DNA from: Erythrobacter colymbi
GTDB lineage: Bacteria > Pseudomonadota > Alphaproteobacteria > Sphingomonadales > Sphingomonadaceae
Direction of reading: 5' to 3'
Length of the DNA: 64,000 bases
Assembly (NCBI RefSeq): GCF_002155685.1
Contig: NZ_MUYK01000006.1
Span: forward strand, 140,231-204,230
In this document: piece after piece, positions 49,254-63,118 of the stretch
Layout: every line of letters starts with the position of its first letter
Position numbering within the stretch: position 1 is the stretch's first letter
Notes under the pieces: generated by a model
What the model was told of the DNA's origin: nothing
The model's database searches: none
The model's input: only the letters and a program-made list of their open reading frames with translations
Position numbers and translations under genes: made by a program

Positions 49254-50072
49254 ATGTCCGCCATCGCCACCACGATCGCCAACGACCGCGTCGCCATCGA
49301 ACTCGGCGAAGACGGCGTCGCCGAAGTCCGCTTCGTGCGGGCCGACAAGATGAATGCGCTCGATCCGGACATGTTTCAGCGCATCATCGAGGCGGGCCAC
49401 GCGCTCCAGCGGATGCGGGGCCTGCGCGCGGTGGTGCTCTCGGGCGAGGGGCGGGCCTTCTGCGCGGGGCTCGACCTGTCGAATTTTGCGAAGAAGCCCC
49501 CCGAGGACGAGCCGAGCCTGACCGAGCGGACCTATGGCAACGCCAACCGCCCGCAGCAGGTGGCGATGCAGTGGCGCAAGCTCCCCGTGCCGGTGATCGC
49601 CGCGATCCACAGCGTGTGCTTCGGCGGGGGCCTGCAGATCGCGAGCGGAGCCGACATCCGCATCGTCCATCCCGAAACGCGGCTCGCGATCATGGAGATG
49701 AAGTGGGGCCTCGTGCCCGACATGGGCGGCTATGCCCTGTGGCGCGGGCTGGTGCGCGACGACGTGCTGCGCGAGCTGATCTACACCAACCGCGAATTCA
49801 ACGGGGCCGAGGCGCAGCATCTGGGCCTTGCGACCTATGTCGACGACAACCCGCGCGAACGGGCGCTGGCCCTCGCGCGCCAGATCGCGCTGAAAAACCC
49901 CCACGCGATCCGCGCCGCCAAGCGGCTTCAGGCCGGGATGTGGGAGCGCGAGACCGATGCGATCCTGCTCGAGGAGAGCATCGAGCAGCACGCGATCATG
50001 CGCAGCCGCAACCAGGTGGAAGCGGTGATGGCCGAGATGGAGCGGCGCAAGCCCAATTTCGAGGACGTCTGA
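49254..50072 (+). CDS. Enoyl-CoA hydratase/isomerase family protein (crotonase fold)
   Basis: 272 residues. Crotonase hallmarks are GRAFCAGLDLSNF (oxyanion-hole strand and loop) and CFGGGLQIASGADIRI, followed by MEMKWGLVPDMGGYALWRGL ('G..p..gg...lpr..G') with ELIYTNREFNGAEA and GLATYVDD. The position of the usual first catalytic Glu, in MEMKWGLVPDM, is occupied by Lys-Trp-Gly with Asp following, so the reaction (hydratase or isomerase) cannot be set by eye. I used ATG 49254, with TAGGGA upstream. The upstream in-frame extension is short. It converges on malQ with a 19-base gap. Confidence 0.85.
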   Translation: MSAIATTIANDRVAIELGEDGVAEVRFVRADKMNALDPDMFQRIIEAGHALQRMRGLRAVVLSGEGRAFCAGLDLSNFAKKPPEDEPSLTERTYGNANRPQQVAMQWRKLPVPVIAAIHSVCFGGGLQIASGADIRIVHPETRLAIMEMKWGLVPDMGGYALWRGLVRDDVLRELIYTNREFNGAEAQHLGLATYVDDNPRERALALARQIALKNPHAIRAAKRLQAGMWERETDAILLEESIEQHAIMRSRNQVEAVMAEMERRKPNFEDV

Positions 50073-50091
50073 CCATCGCCGCCCGGCCGGT

Positions 50092-52068
50092 TCAGCCGCC
50101 GCGCAGCTCGTCCATGATCCGGCAGCGGTGCTGCACCCGTCCATCCTTCAGCAGCTCGGCGACGGGAGCCGCGCAACGCCGCCGCCAGTTCGGATGGACG
50201 TCGACCGTGCCGGGCAGGTTGGGCTGCTCCTCCTCTCCCAGCATGTCCTCGAGCGAGACCAGCGCGATGGCGGACGGCGTGCGGGCGATGTGGGCGATGG
50301 CCGCATCGACCACCGGCTGCGGGTCGTCCGGTGCGGGTCGGGGGCGGGTGTGATCGAGCGTCGACCACAGGAGCCCGCGGTCCCATTCACGGATCGATTC
50401 CGCCTCGGCGCGGGTCACGCCCTCCGGCAGGCGGCCGAGCTCTTCTGCCCAGTCGAGGTCACGCCCGCGCCACCAGCCGGCGACTGTGACGGTGTCATGC
50501 GTCCCGCTCATCGCGGCGCTGAGGGGTTCGTAGTCGCCTGCGCCGATGAAGCCGTGATCGGCAGCGCGCTCGAACCACAGCACCCGCATTCCGAGCATCG
50601 CCCGCGCGGTGACAGCGCCGGTGAAGCCATAGGGCGCGGTGCCGAGGTCCTCGGCGATGATGAAGGCGCCTGCGCGATGCGCTTCCAGGGTGGCGAGGCG
50701 GATCAGGTCTTCGAAGGGGTAGGCAAGGTACGCACCGTCCGCGGTCGCTCCGCCTTCGGGGATCACCCAGAGGCGGGCAAGGCCGAAGGCGTGGTCGATC
50801 CTGAGGCCGCCGCCACTCGCGAGGCCTGCGCGGATCATCGCGATCCATGGTGCGTAGCCGGTGGTGCGCAGGCCATCGGGGGAGAAGCCGGTGATCGACC
50901 AGTTCTGCCCCAGCGGCCCGAGCGGATCGGGCGGTGCGCCGATGGTGAGGCCATCGAGCATCGCATGGCGCAGCGACCACGCGTCGCTGCCTGACGGATC
51001 GACCCCCACGGCGAGGTCGCCGATCAGGCCGATTGCCATGCCGGCCTCCTTCGCGGCAATCTGGGCAGCTTCGAGGCCTTGGCGGGCGAGGTTCTGGACG
51101 AAGAGGTGGAAGGCGAGTTCTTCGGGATGTTTGCCCGCGAAGCGCATGGCATCTTTGCCCTCGGGGTCCCTGTAGGATTCGGGCCAGTCGCGCCAGCCGT
51201 GGGCGCCGGTCGCGGCGCGGAAGTGGCAGTCGAGCGCGTCGAACAGCGCGTGGCGGCGCAGGTTGGGGTCTTCGGCTGCCGTCAGCGCCGCGCGGCGGGC
51301 GGGGTCGAGCCCGTCGAACACCGCGCGCAGCTCGGCCAGCCGCCGCGGCAGCGCTTCGGCCCAGTCGATCAGCGGCGGCCCTTCCCCGGCCGGCAGCGGC
51401 GGCAGGTCCGCCAGCGCCGGATCGGCGAGCGCGCCGTTCAGGAACAGGCGGCTCGAGGGCGAATAGGGGCTGTAGCCCTTGCCGTGCCCGGGAAACAGCG
51501 CGTGGACCGGGTTGATCGCCAGCGCGTCCGCCCCTGCCGCACCCAAGGCCCGCGCCGCCTCCGCCAGCTCGCCGAAGGTGCCGAAGGGTGACGGGCGCGC
51601 GCCCTTGAGCGACGGAATTTGCACGGAAACACCCCAAGGTCGACCCGTGCCCCGCCCGCGGCCCTGCGCAGGCAGCGGGCACCGCGGCGGCGCGACCGCC
51701 AGCCGCAGCGCGCGGCCATCCAGCACCAGATCGTAATAGCCCGGCGCATCGGGCAGGGTCAGCCGGTCGCCCTCCACCGCCAGCAAGAAGGCCTTGCCAT
51801 CCTCGCCCGCCGCCTCGGCACGGGCCACCGCAAAGGGAAGCGTGACGATCGCCCCGCAATCGCCCACCAGCATCGCCGGAAGCGCCCCGCGCCGTTCGGC
51901 GATGGCGGCGAGGCTGCCCGCAATCTGGCGCTCGTTCGCGGTCTCGTGCCCGAGCGCCGTCAGCACCGCCACCAGCGCGGCATCGCTCACCACCTGATGG
52001 CAGCCTTCCACATCGGTCCATTCGCGGGCCACCCCCGCAGCCTGCGCCAGCGCGTGCAGTTGCTCCAT
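50092..52068 (-). CDS. malQ: 4-alpha-glucanotransferase (amylomaltase)
   Basis: 658 residues from ATG 52068, with GGGGAGG 6 bases upstream. It transfers alpha-1,4-glucan segments between chains and releases glucose, recycling short maltodextrins from glycogen breakdown. GH77 features are GVSVQIPSLKG (donor-site loop), GLRIDHAFGL (nucleophile Asp), FIIAEDLGT (acid/base Glu) and SGTHDTVTVAGW (third Asp). It is divergent from glgP with a 179-base gap, so the two arms of the glycogen locus may share control. Confidence 0.93.
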   Translation of the reverse strand: MEQLHALAQAAGVAREWTDVEGCHQVVSDAALVAVLTALGHETANERQIAGSLAAIAERRGALPAMLVGDCGAIVTLPFAVARAEAAGEDGKAFLLAVEGDRLTLPDAPGYYDLVLDGRALRLAVAPPRCPLPAQGRGRGTGRPWGVSVQIPSLKGARPSPFGTFGELAEAARALGAAGADALAINPVHALFPGHGKGYSPYSPSSRLFLNGALADPALADLPPLPAGEGPPLIDWAEALPRRLAELRAVFDGLDPARRAALTAAEDPNLRRHALFDALDCHFRAATGAHGWRDWPESYRDPEGKDAMRFAGKHPEELAFHLFVQNLARQGLEAAQIAAKEAGMAIGLIGDLAVGVDPSGSDAWSLRHAMLDGLTIGAPPDPLGPLGQNWSITGFSPDGLRTTGYAPWIAMIRAGLASGGGLRIDHAFGLARLWVIPEGGATADGAYLAYPFEDLIRLATLEAHRAGAFIIAEDLGTAPYGFTGAVTARAMLGMRVLWFERAADHGFIGAGDYEPLSAAMSGTHDTVTVAGWWRGRDLDWAEELGRLPEGVTRAEAESIREWDRGLLWSTLDHTRPRPAPDDPQPVVDAAIAHIARTPSAIALVSLEDMLGEEEQPNLPGTVDVHPNWRRRCAAPVAELLKDGRVQHRCRIMDELRGG

Positions 52069-52247
52069 CGCCGCCTCCCCGGGCCGTTTCACCCGCCCGG
52101 CATCGGGTGCGCGGCCGCATCTGGCAAGCCCGCGCGCGCGCCGGGGCCCACAAATCGGCATGAATAGGAATGTCAGGCCACATCTGCGATTGCTGCCATG
52201 CGGCGCACCTGATTAGTGTGCAGAGCATTGCCGGGGGGCAAAGGGTG

Positions 52248-54722
52248 ATGGCGTGGGATCCGCCGGACACGATCCCCCCGCAGGTTCAACCAAGGAGTGT
52301 GGCCCGCGTGACCAACCGCCCCGAAGGCAAGTCGCAGGATCTCGATGCGCGCATCATGGGTGCGCTGCGACACCGCGTCGGCAAGACCGAGAAGGCCGCC
52401 AAGCCGCATGACTGGTACGAGGCGAGCGTGCTCGCTTTGCGCGACGATATCATCGACCGCTGGTTCGCCTCGACCTCCGCCGCGCACGAGACCGGGGCCA
52501 AGCGCGTCTATTACCTCAGTCTCGAATTCCTGATCGGCCGCTTGCTGCGCGATGCCTTGTCCAACCTCGGCGTCACCCGCGAGATGGAGCAGGCGCTGCG
52601 CGAACACGGCCTCGATCTGGCGCGGCTCGAAGAGCTCGAACCCGATGCCGCGCTCGGCAATGGCGGGCTGGGGCGGCTGGCGGCGTGCTTCATGGAAAGC
52701 CTCGCCAGCCTCGACATTCCCGCCTTCGGCTATGGCATCCGCTACATCAACGGCATGTTCCGCCAGCGCATCGACGATGGCTGGCAGGTCGAGCTGCCCG
52801 AAACCTGGCTCGCCCACGGCAATCCGTGGGAGTTCGAGCGGCGCGAGAGTTCCTATCTGGTCGGCTTCGGCGGCGAAGTGACGAGCGATCAGGGCGTGAT
52901 CCGCTGGAGCCCGGCCGAGAAGATCGAGGCGACCGCGGTCGATACCCCGGTGGTCGGCTGGCAGGGCAAGCGCGTGAACACGCTGCGGCTGTGGACCGCC
53001 AACGCGCTCGATCCGATCCAGCTGGCCGCCTTCAACGCGGGCGACCACGCCGGCGCGCTCGCCGCGCAGGTGCGCGCCGATACGCTGGTGCGGGTGCTCT
53101 ATCCCGCCGATTCCACCCCCGCCGGGCAGGAGCTGCGGCTGCGGCAGGAGTTCTTCTTCTCCAGCGCCTCCATTCAGGACATCGTGCGCCGCCACGTCCA
53201 GTATTACGGCGACGTGCGCACGCTGCCCGACAAGGCGGCGATCCAATTGAACGACACGCACCCCTCGGTCGCGGTGGCCGAGCTGATGCGCATCCTGACC
53301 GACGATCATCACCTCACCTTCGACGAGGCATGGGACGTCACCCGCGCGACCATCGCCTACACCAACCACACCCTTCTGCCCGAAGCGCTCGAAAGCTGGC
53401 CGCTGCCGCTGTTCGAACGCCTGCTGCCGCGCCACATGCAGATCGTCTATGCGATCAACGCCAAGGTACTGCGCGAGGCGCGGCGGGCAGGGATGGACGA
53501 TGCCGCCATCGCCGCGATCTCGCTGATCGACGAGCATGGCGAGCGCCGCGTGCGCATGGCGAACCTCGCCTTTGTGGGCGCGCATTCGATCAACGGCGTG
53601 GCGGCGCTCCACACGGGCCTGATGAAGGAGACGGTGTTCGCCGATCTCCACAAGCTCTATCCCGACCGCATCAACAACAAGACCAACGGCGTCACCCCGC
53701 GCCGCTGGCTGCACCAGTCGAACCCGCGCCTGACGGGTCTGGTGCGCGAGGCGATCGGTGACGGCTTCATCGCCGATGCCGAAAAGCTCGCCGATCTCGC
53801 GGCGATGGCAGGCGATGCGGCGCTCGGCGAGCGGGTCGACGAGGTGAAGCGTGCCAACAAGGTCGATCTGTCGAACCACCTGCGCGAGCTGACGGGCCTG
53901 CGGCTCGATCCCGACGCGCTGTTCGATGTGCAGATCAAGCGCATCCACGAATACAAGCGCCAGCTTCTGAATCTGATCGAGACTGTCGCGCTCTACGACC
54001 AGATCCGCAGCCATCCCGAACGCGACTGGGTGCCGCGGGTGAAGATCTTCGGCGGCAAGGCCGCGCCGACCTATCACAACGCCAAGCTCATCATCAAACT
54101 CGCCAACGACATCGCGCGGCGGATCAATTCCGATCCCTCTGTGGGCGAGGTGCTGAAGGTGCTGTTCGTTCCCAATTACAACGTCAGCTTGGCCGAGCGG
54201 ATCATTCCGGCGGCCGATTTGTCCGAGCAGATCTCGACCGCAGGGATGGAAGCCTCGGGCACGGGGAACATGAAGTTCGCCTTCAACGGGGCGCTGACCA
54301 TCGGGACGCTCGACGGGGCGAATATCGAGATCATGGAGCACGTGGGGCGCGAGAACATCGTGATCTTCGGCCTCACCGCCGAGGAAGTCGCGGCCAAGCG
54401 CGCCGAGGGCTACAATCCCCGCGAAGTGATCGAGGGCAGCCGCGAGCTGTGCCAGGCGGTGCGCTCGATCGCGAGCGGGGTGTTCAGCCCCGATGAGCCC
54501 ACCCGCTATCAGGGCCTCATGGACGCGCTCTACAATTCCGACTGGTTCATGGTCGCTGCCGACTTCGACGCCTATGCCGCCGCCCAGCGCGATGTCGATG
54601 CGCGGTGGGAGGATCGCGCGGCGTGGCGCAAGTCGGCGATCATGAACATCGCCAATGTCGGCTGGTTCTCGTCCGATCGCACCATCGGCGAATATGCGCG
54701 CGAGATCTGGGGTGTGAAGTGA
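52248..54722 (+). CDS. glgP: Glycogen/maltodextrin phosphorylase
   Basis: 824 residues from ATG 52248; the ribosome site is weak and GTG 52308 (AAGGAG about 11 bases before) could be the true start. It releases glucose-1-phosphate from alpha-1,4-glucan ends. GT35 signatures are VYYLSLEFLIGRLLRDALSN, DAALGNGGLGRLAACF, IHEYKRQLLN and the pyridoxal-phosphate Lys in EASGTGNMKFAFNGALTIGT followed by LDGANIEI. It starts the glgP-B-C-A-pgm-glgX run, and its stop overlaps the glgB GTG by 4 bp. Confidence 0.94.
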   Translation: MAWDPPDTIPPQVQPRSVARVTNRPEGKSQDLDARIMGALRHRVGKTEKAAKPHDWYEASVLALRDDIIDRWFASTSAAHETGAKRVYYLSLEFLIGRLLRDALSNLGVTREMEQALREHGLDLARLEELEPDAALGNGGLGRLAACFMESLASLDIPAFGYGIRYINGMFRQRIDDGWQVELPETWLAHGNPWEFERRESSYLVGFGGEVTSDQGVIRWSPAEKIEATAVDTPVVGWQGKRVNTLRLWTANALDPIQLAAFNAGDHAGALAAQVRADTLVRVLYPADSTPAGQELRLRQEFFFSSASIQDIVRRHVQYYGDVRTLPDKAAIQLNDTHPSVAVAELMRILTDDHHLTFDEAWDVTRATIAYTNHTLLPEALESWPLPLFERLLPRHMQIVYAINAKVLREARRAGMDDAAIAAISLIDEHGERRVRMANLAFVGAHSINGVAALHTGLMKETVFADLHKLYPDRINNKTNGVTPRRWLHQSNPRLTGLVREAIGDGFIADAEKLADLAAMAGDAALGERVDEVKRANKVDLSNHLRELTGLRLDPDALFDVQIKRIHEYKRQLLNLIETVALYDQIRSHPERDWVPRVKIFGGKAAPTYHNAKLIIKLANDIARRINSDPSVGEVLKVLFVPNYNVSLAERIIPAADLSEQISTAGMEASGTGNMKFAFNGALTIGTLDGANIEIMEHVGRENIVIFGLTAEEVAAKRAEGYNPREVIEGSRELCQAVRSIASGVFSPDEPTRYQGLMDALYNSDWFMVAADFDAYAAAQRDVDARWEDRAAWRKSAIMNIANVGWFSSDRTIGEYAREIWGVK

Positions 54723-56881
54723 AGCCGCCAGTGGAGGCCATCGCCGCGTTGCTGGACGGGTCGCACGCCGACCCGTTCTCGCTGCTCGGCCCGCATGATG
54801 GCCCTGAAGGCACCTTCGCCCGCGCGATCCTGCATGGGGCGGAAGAGGCCGAGGCGTTCTCGCTGAAGGGCGGCAGGCTCGGGCGGATGACGCGGGTGGA
54901 TGGCCCGCTGTTCGAGGGCAAGCTCAGGGGCAAGCCCAAGCCGGTGCGCTATCGCTGCCGGGGGAACGGTGCGGAGTGGTGGGTGACCGACCCCTATTCC
55001 TTCGGTCCGGTGCTGGGGCCGCTGGACGATTTCCTGATCGCCGAGGGCACCCATTTCCGCCTGTTCGACAAGATGGGCGCGCATGTGATCGCGCACGAGG
55101 GCGCGAGCGGGGTCCACTTCGCGGTCTGGGCGCCGAATGCGCGCGGGGTGAACCTCGTCGGCGATTTCAACGGCTGGAACCCTGCCGCGCACATGATGCG
55201 CCGCCGTGTGGACATCGGGGTGTGGGAGATCTTCATCCCCGACATCGGCGAGGGCGCGGCCTACAAGTATCGCATCACCGGCCCGGACGGCACGGTGCAG
55301 CCGCTGAAGGCCGATCCCTTCGCCTTCGCGAGCGAGCTGCGCCCCAAGACGGCGAGCATCGTCGCCAAGCCCGGCAAGCGCGAATGGGGCGACGCGGCCC
55401 ACCGCGAGCACTGGGCGAATGTCGATCCGCGGCGCGAGGCGATCTCCATCTACGAAGTCCACCCCGGCTCGTGGCAGCGGGCCGACAATGGCTGGTTCCT
55501 GACCTGGGACGAAATGGCCGCGCGGCTGATCCCCTATGTCACCGCAATGGGCTTCACCCATATCGAGTTCCTGCCGGTCTCCGAGCATCCCTATGACCCG
55601 AGCTGGGGCTACCAGACCACCGGGCTCTACGCCCCCTCGGCCCGCTTCGGCGATGTGGAGGGATTTGCGAGGCTGGTCGATGGCGCCCACCGCGCCGGGA
55701 TCGGCGTGCTGATCGACTGGGTGCCCGCGCACTTCCCCGTCGACGAGCACGGCCTCGCCCGCTTCGACGGCACCGCACTCTACGAACACGAAGACCCGCG
55801 CCTTGGCTTCCACCCCGACTGGAACACCGCGATCTACAATTTCGGCCGGCGGGAGGTGCGCAGCTTCCTCGTCAACAACGCGCTGTTCTGGGCCGAGCAG
55901 TACCATGTCGACGGGCTGCGCGTGGATGCGGTCGCCTCGATGCTCTACCGCGATTACTCGCGCAAGGCAGACGAGTGGATCCCCAATGCCGAAGGCGGAC
56001 GCGAAAACTGGGAGGCGGTGGAGTTCATGCGCGCCACCAACAAGGCGCTCTACGGCACCCACGCAGGCGTGATGACCATCGCCGAGGAATCGACCTCGTG
56101 GCCCGGCGTCTCGCAGCCCGCCTTCGACGAGGGCCCGCGCACGGCCCTGGGCTTCGGGTTCAAGTGGAACATGGGCTTCATGCACGACACGCTCCAGTAC
56201 ATGGCGCGTGATCCGATCCACCGGAAATACCACCACAACGAGATCACCTTCGGCCTCGTCTATGCCTTCTCGGAGAACTTCGTCCTCCCGCTGAGCCATG
56301 ACGAGGTGGTGCACGGCAAGGGCACGATCCTCGGCAAGATGAGCGGGGACGACTGGCAGCAATTCGCGAACCTTCGCGCCTATTACGCGATGATGTGGGG
56401 GTACCCGGGCAAGAAGCTCCTGTTCATGGGCCAGGAATTCGCCCAGCGCCGCGAATGGAGCGAGGAGCGTAGCCTCGACTGGGAGCTGATGGACGCGCCC
56501 GCCCACCGCGGCGTCGCCGACCTCGTCCGTGACTTGAACCGCCTCTACCGCACCACCCCCGCGCTCCACGCGCGCGATTGCGAGGGCGAGGGATTCGAGT
56601 GGCTGATCGCCGACGATGCCGACAACTCCGTCTTCGCCTGGCTCCGCAAGGCACCGGGCGAAGCACCCGTGGCGGTCATCGCCAACATGACGCCCGCGCT
56701 CCACACGCACTACCGCGTGCCCCTGCCGCATGACGGGGTGTGGGCCGAGGTGCTGAACAGCGACGCGGCCCTCTATGGCGGCAGCGGGCAGGGCAACATG
56801 GGGCAGGTCACGGCGACCGATGGCGCAGGCCATATCGTGCTGCCGCCACTCGCCACGATAATGCTGCAATTCCAAGGCTAG
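54719..56881 (+). CDS. glgB: 1,4-alpha-glucan branching enzyme
   Basis: 720 residues from GTG 54719. It makes alpha-1,6 branches in glycogen. An N-terminal carbohydrate-binding module ([20 protein letters not shown]) precedes the GH13 barrel with [38 protein letters not shown] (nucleophile Asp), [14 protein letters not shown] (acid/base Glu) and [13 protein letters not shown] (third Asp). The branching-enzyme subfamily is clear from these blocks. It is coupled to glgP by a 4-bp overlap. Confidence 0.96.
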   Translation: MKPPVEAIAALLDGSHADPFSLLGPHDGPEGTFARAILHGAEEAEAFSLKGGRLGRMTRVDGPLFEGKLRGKPKPVRYRCRGNGAEWWVTDPYSFGPVLGPLDDFLIAEGTHFRLFDKMGAHVIAHEGASGVHFAVWAPNARGVNLVGDFNGWNPAAHMMRRRVDIGVWEIFIPDIGEGAAYKYRITGPDGTVQPLKADPFAFASELRPKTASIVAKPGKREWGDAAHREHWANVDPRREAISIYEVHPGSWQRADNGWFLTWDEMAARLIPYVTAMGFTHIEFLPVSEHPYDPSWGYQTTGLYAPSARFGDVEGFARLVDGAHRAGIGVLIDWVPAHFPVDEHGLARFDGTALYEHEDPRLGFHPDWNTAIYNFGRREVRSFLVNNALFWAEQYHVDGLRVDAVASMLYRDYSRKADEWIPNAEGGRENWEAVEFMRATNKALYGTHAGVMTIAEESTSWPGVSQPAFDEGPRTALGFGFKWNMGFMHDTLQYMARDPIHRKYHHNEITFGLVYAFSENFVLPLSHDEVVHGKGTILGKMSGDDWQQFANLRAYYAMMWGYPGKKLLFMGQEFAQRREWSEERSLDWELMDAPAHRGVADLVRDLNRLYRTTPALHARDCEGEGFEWLIADDADNSVFAWLRKAPGEAPVAVIANMTPALHTHYRVPLPHDGVWAEVLNSDAALYGGSGQGNMGQVTATDGAGHIVLPPLATIMLQFQG

Positions 56882-56915
56882 AAACCAAAAACAATCCATC
56901 CGGGGAGATAATGGG

Positions 56916-58177
56916 ATGATCGAGAGGACGTCTGGGAGACCGCTGGCGCGTGACGCGATGGCCTATGTGCTGGCAGGCGGGCGCGGCAGCCGGCTGATGG
57001 AGCTGACCGACCGCCGCGCCAAGCCCGCGGTCTATTTCGGCGGCAAGTCGCGCATCATCGACTTCGCGCTGTCGAACGCGATCAACTCCGGCATCCGCCG
57101 CATCGGGGTGGCGACGCAGTACAAGGCGCACTCGCTGATCCGCCATATGCAGCGCGCGTGGACCTTCCTGCGGCCCGAACGTAACGAGAGCTTCGACATC
57201 CTGCCCGCGAGCCAGCGCGTGTCGGAAAACCAGTGGTACGAAGGCACGGCCGATGCGGTGTTCCAGAACATGGACATCATCGCCAGCCTCGCGCCCAAAT
57301 ACATGGTGATCCTGGCGGGCGACCACATCTACAAGATGGACTACGAATTGATGCTCCAGCAGCACGTCAATTCGGGCGCGGACGTCACCGTCGGCTGCCT
57401 CGTCGTGCCGCGGATGGAGGCGACCGGCTTCGGCGTGATGCAGGTCGACGCGAACGACACCATCACCGCCTTCGTCGAAAAGCCCAAGGACCCGCCGGGT
57501 ATCCCGGGCAACGAGGGCATGGCGCTCGCCTCGATGGGGATCTACGTCTTCAACACAGATTTCCTGTTCGAACAGCTGCGCCGCGACGCCGACGATCCCG
57601 CATCCAAGCGCGATTTCGGCGGGGACATCATCCCCTACATCGTCAAGCACGGCAAAGCGGTCGCGCACCGCTTCACCAATTCCTGCATCCGCGCCGCGGA
57701 AGAGATCGAGGAATACTGGCGCGATGTGGGCACGCTCGATGCCTATTTCGAAGCGAACCTCGACCTCACCGACACGGTGCCCAAGCTCAACCTCTATGAC
57801 CGCGACTGGCCGATCTGGACCGATGCCGTCGTCGCTGCGCCTGCCAAGTTCGTCCACGACGAGGACGGGCGGCGCGGCTTCGCCGTCTCCTCGCTGGTTT
57901 CGGGGGACTGCATCATCTCCGGCTCCGAAGTGCGCCGCAGCCTGCTGTTTACGGGCGTGAAGATCGGCTCCTATTCCAACGTCAAGGAAGCGGTGATCCT
58001 GCCCTATTGCAATGTCGGGCGCGGGGCGCGCCTCAACAAGGTGATCATCGATTCCGGCGTCCGCATCCCCGAAGGGATGGTGATCGGCGAGGACCCGGAA
58101 CTCGACGCGCGCCGTTTCCGCGTGTCGGAAAAGGGCGTGGTGCTGGTCACCCGCGACATGATGGCGCGCCTCAAACT

Positions 58178-58181
<4 letters not shown>
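56916..58181 (+). CDS. glgC: Glucose-1-phosphate adenylyltransferase
   Basis: 421 residues. It makes ADP-glucose from ATP and glucose-1-phosphate, the committed step of glycogen synthesis. It has the nucleotide loop [20 protein letters not shown] with [20 protein letters not shown], the catalytic region [17 protein letters not shown] and a left-handed beta-helix C-terminus ([20 protein letters not shown]). ATG 56916 follows CGGGGAGATAATGGG. The stop overlaps glgA by 4 bp. Confidence 0.97.
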
Positions 58182-61257
<3,076 letters not shown>

Positions 61258-61266
61258 CCACCAGCC

Positions 61267-61333
61267 CCGTTCGTGTCGAGCGAAGTCGAGACACAATCAG
61301 GAAGGGCCTCTCGACTTCGCTCGAGGCGAACGG
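61267..61333. repeat. Intergenic inverted repeat element, copy 2 (CCGTTCG...CGAACGG)
   Basis: CCGTTCGTGTCGAGCGAAGT (61267 onward, ending CGAG) and CTCGACTTCGCTCGAGGCGA (ending ACGG at 61333) form a long near-perfect hairpin. The outer CCGTTCG/CGAACGG arms match copy 1 at 38255-38343, while the inner stem differs. It sits inside the glycogen operon between pgm and glgX. Its last bases (CGG followed by AGG) also make up part of the glgX Shine-Dalgarno sequence. Confidence 0.85.
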
Positions 61334-61341
61334 AGGTGGCG

Positions 61342-63114
61342 TTGGAACTCGGTAGCCACGTAAATCAGGGCGTCACCCGCTTCGCGGTACGCGCGCCGCT
61401 CGCCGAGGCGCTCGAACTCTGCCTGTTCGAAGGCGAGGTCGAGACCCGCTATGCCATGACCCGCAATGGCGAGGTGTGGGTGGCCGAACTGCCCGGCGAC
61501 CTCGCAGGCACCCGCTACGGCTACCGCGCCCACGGCATCTACGCGCCGGAGCAGAACCTGTGGTTCGATCCCGCCAAGCTGCTGGTCGACCCCTACGCGC
61601 TCACCCTCGACCGCCGCTTCGTCCAGCACCCGCGCCTTGCCGCTTACGGCGAGGATACCGCCGATCTCGTCCCCCGAGCCATCGTGCCCGCGCCGCTGCC
61701 GCAAGTCCCGCCCGCGCCGCCGCGGTTCCAGCGCGGCGGGCTGATCTACGAGCTCAACGTCGCGGGGCTGACCGCGCTCCACCCCGAGGTGCCGCCCGCG
61801 CAGCGCGGCACCATCGCCGCGCTCGCCCACCCCGCAGTGATCGCGCACCTCCGCAAGCTCCACGTCAGCGCGGTCGAGCTGATGCCGGTCGTCGCCTGGA
61901 TCGACGAGCGCCATCTTCCCCCGCTCGGCCTTGCCAACCACTGGGGCTACAATCCGGTGGCGATGATGGCGCTCGATCCCGGCCTCTGCCCCGACGGCGT
62001 GGCCGAGTTGCGCGAGACCGTCGCGGCGCTGCACGAGGCGGGGATCGGCGTGATCCTCGACCTCGTCTTCAACCACTCGGGCGAGAGCGACGTTCACGGC
62101 GGCACGCTCAGCTTGCGCGGGCTCGACCCCGCCGCCTATGCCCGCGCGCCCGACGGCAGCCTCATCAACGACACCGGCTGCGGCAACACGCTCGACTTCG
62201 CCAACACTGCCGTCCGCCGGCTGATGATCGACACCCTCGCCCATTTCGTGCGCCATTGCGGGATCGACGGCTTCCGCTTCGACCTCGCCCCCGTGATCGC
62301 TCGCGGCCCCGGCTTCGATCCCCGTGCCCCGATCTTCGCCGAGCTCGCCGCCGAACCCTGCCTCGCCGACCGCGTCATGATCGCCGAGCCGTGGGACATC
62401 GGCTCGGGCGGCTACCAGCTCGGGAATTTCCCGCCAAACTGGCTCGAATGGAACGACCGCTACCGCGACGACGTGCGCCGCTTCTGGAAGGGCGAGGCGA
62501 CCATCGGCACGCTCGCCACCCGCATCGCCGGGTCCTCCGATGTGTTCGGCGCCGACTGCCGCAGTATCAATTTCCTCGCCGCGCATGACGGCTTCACACT
62601 CGCCGACACTGTTGCCTACGAGAAGCGCCACAACCATGCCAATGGCGAGGACAATCGCGACGGGCATGGCGAGAACCACTCGTGGAATTGCGGAACCGAA
62701 GGCCCGAGCGACGATCCCGCCATCCGCGCCCGCCGCGCCGCAGACCTGCGCGCCATGCTCGGGACGCTGTTCGCCTCGACCGGCACGATCATGCTCACCG
62801 CGGGCGACGAATGCGGCCGCAGCCAGCATGGCAACAACAACGCCTATTGCCAGTTCATGCCCGTGGACTGGGAGGGGCGGGACACGGCGCTGGAGGACGA
62901 CGTCGCGGCCATGTCCGCCGCGCGCGCCCGCCGCCTTTCCGGCTTCACCCGCTTTCCCGAAGGCGGCCGCTGGCTCTCGCTCGAGGGCGCGGCCCTGACC
63001 CCTGTGGAATGGGAGAACCCCGCCACGCCGGGCTTCGTCCACCAGCCCCCGTCAGGCGACTGGCCCGTGGTCCGTGTCGACCGCGAGAGCCGCAGCGCCG
63101 CCGCGATCGCCTAG
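61342..63114 (+). CDS. glgX: Glycogen debranching protein GlgX-like (GH13)
   Basis: 590 residues from TTG 61342, chosen because GGAGG lies 5 bases upstream (61332-61336) and a GTG at 61336 would overlap that site. It hydrolyses alpha-1,6 branches of phosphorylase-limit glycogen. Features are an N-terminal CBM48-like domain (GVTRFAVRAPLAEALELCLF), DGFRFDLAPVIARGPGF (nucleophile Asp), VMIAEPWDIGSGGYQLGNFP (acid/base Glu) and NFLAAHDGFTLADTVAYEKR (third Asp). HNHANGEDNRDGHGENHSWN is typical of debranching enzymes. It is somewhat shorter than E. coli GlgX (about 657 residues). Confidence 0.93.
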   Translation: MELGSHVNQGVTRFAVRAPLAEALELCLFEGEVETRYAMTRNGEVWVAELPGDLAGTRYGYRAHGIYAPEQNLWFDPAKLLVDPYALTLDRRFVQHPRLAAYGEDTADLVPRAIVPAPLPQVPPAPPRFQRGGLIYELNVAGLTALHPEVPPAQRGTIAALAHPAVIAHLRKLHVSAVELMPVVAWIDERHLPPLGLANHWGYNPVAMMALDPGLCPDGVAELRETVAALHEAGIGVILDLVFNHSGESDVHGGTLSLRGLDPAAYARAPDGSLINDTGCGNTLDFANTAVRRLMIDTLAHFVRHCGIDGFRFDLAPVIARGPGFDPRAPIFAELAAEPCLADRVMIAEPWDIGSGGYQLGNFPPNWLEWNDRYRDDVRRFWKGEATIGTLATRIAGSSDVFGADCRSINFLAAHDGFTLADTVAYEKRHNHANGEDNRDGHGENHSWNCGTEGPSDDPAIRARRAADLRAMLGTLFASTGTIMLTAGDECGRSQHGNNNAYCQFMPVDWEGRDTALEDDVAAMSAARARRLSGFTRFPEGGRWLSLEGAALTPVEWENPATPGFVHQPPSGDWPVVRVDRESRSAAAIA

Positions 63115-63118
63115 GCCC

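Noticed and set aside
50495..52270. 591-codon minus frame overlapping malQ
   Set aside because: Arg/Gly/Ala-rich shadow of malQ in another frame. MalQ carries all GH77 catalytic motifs.
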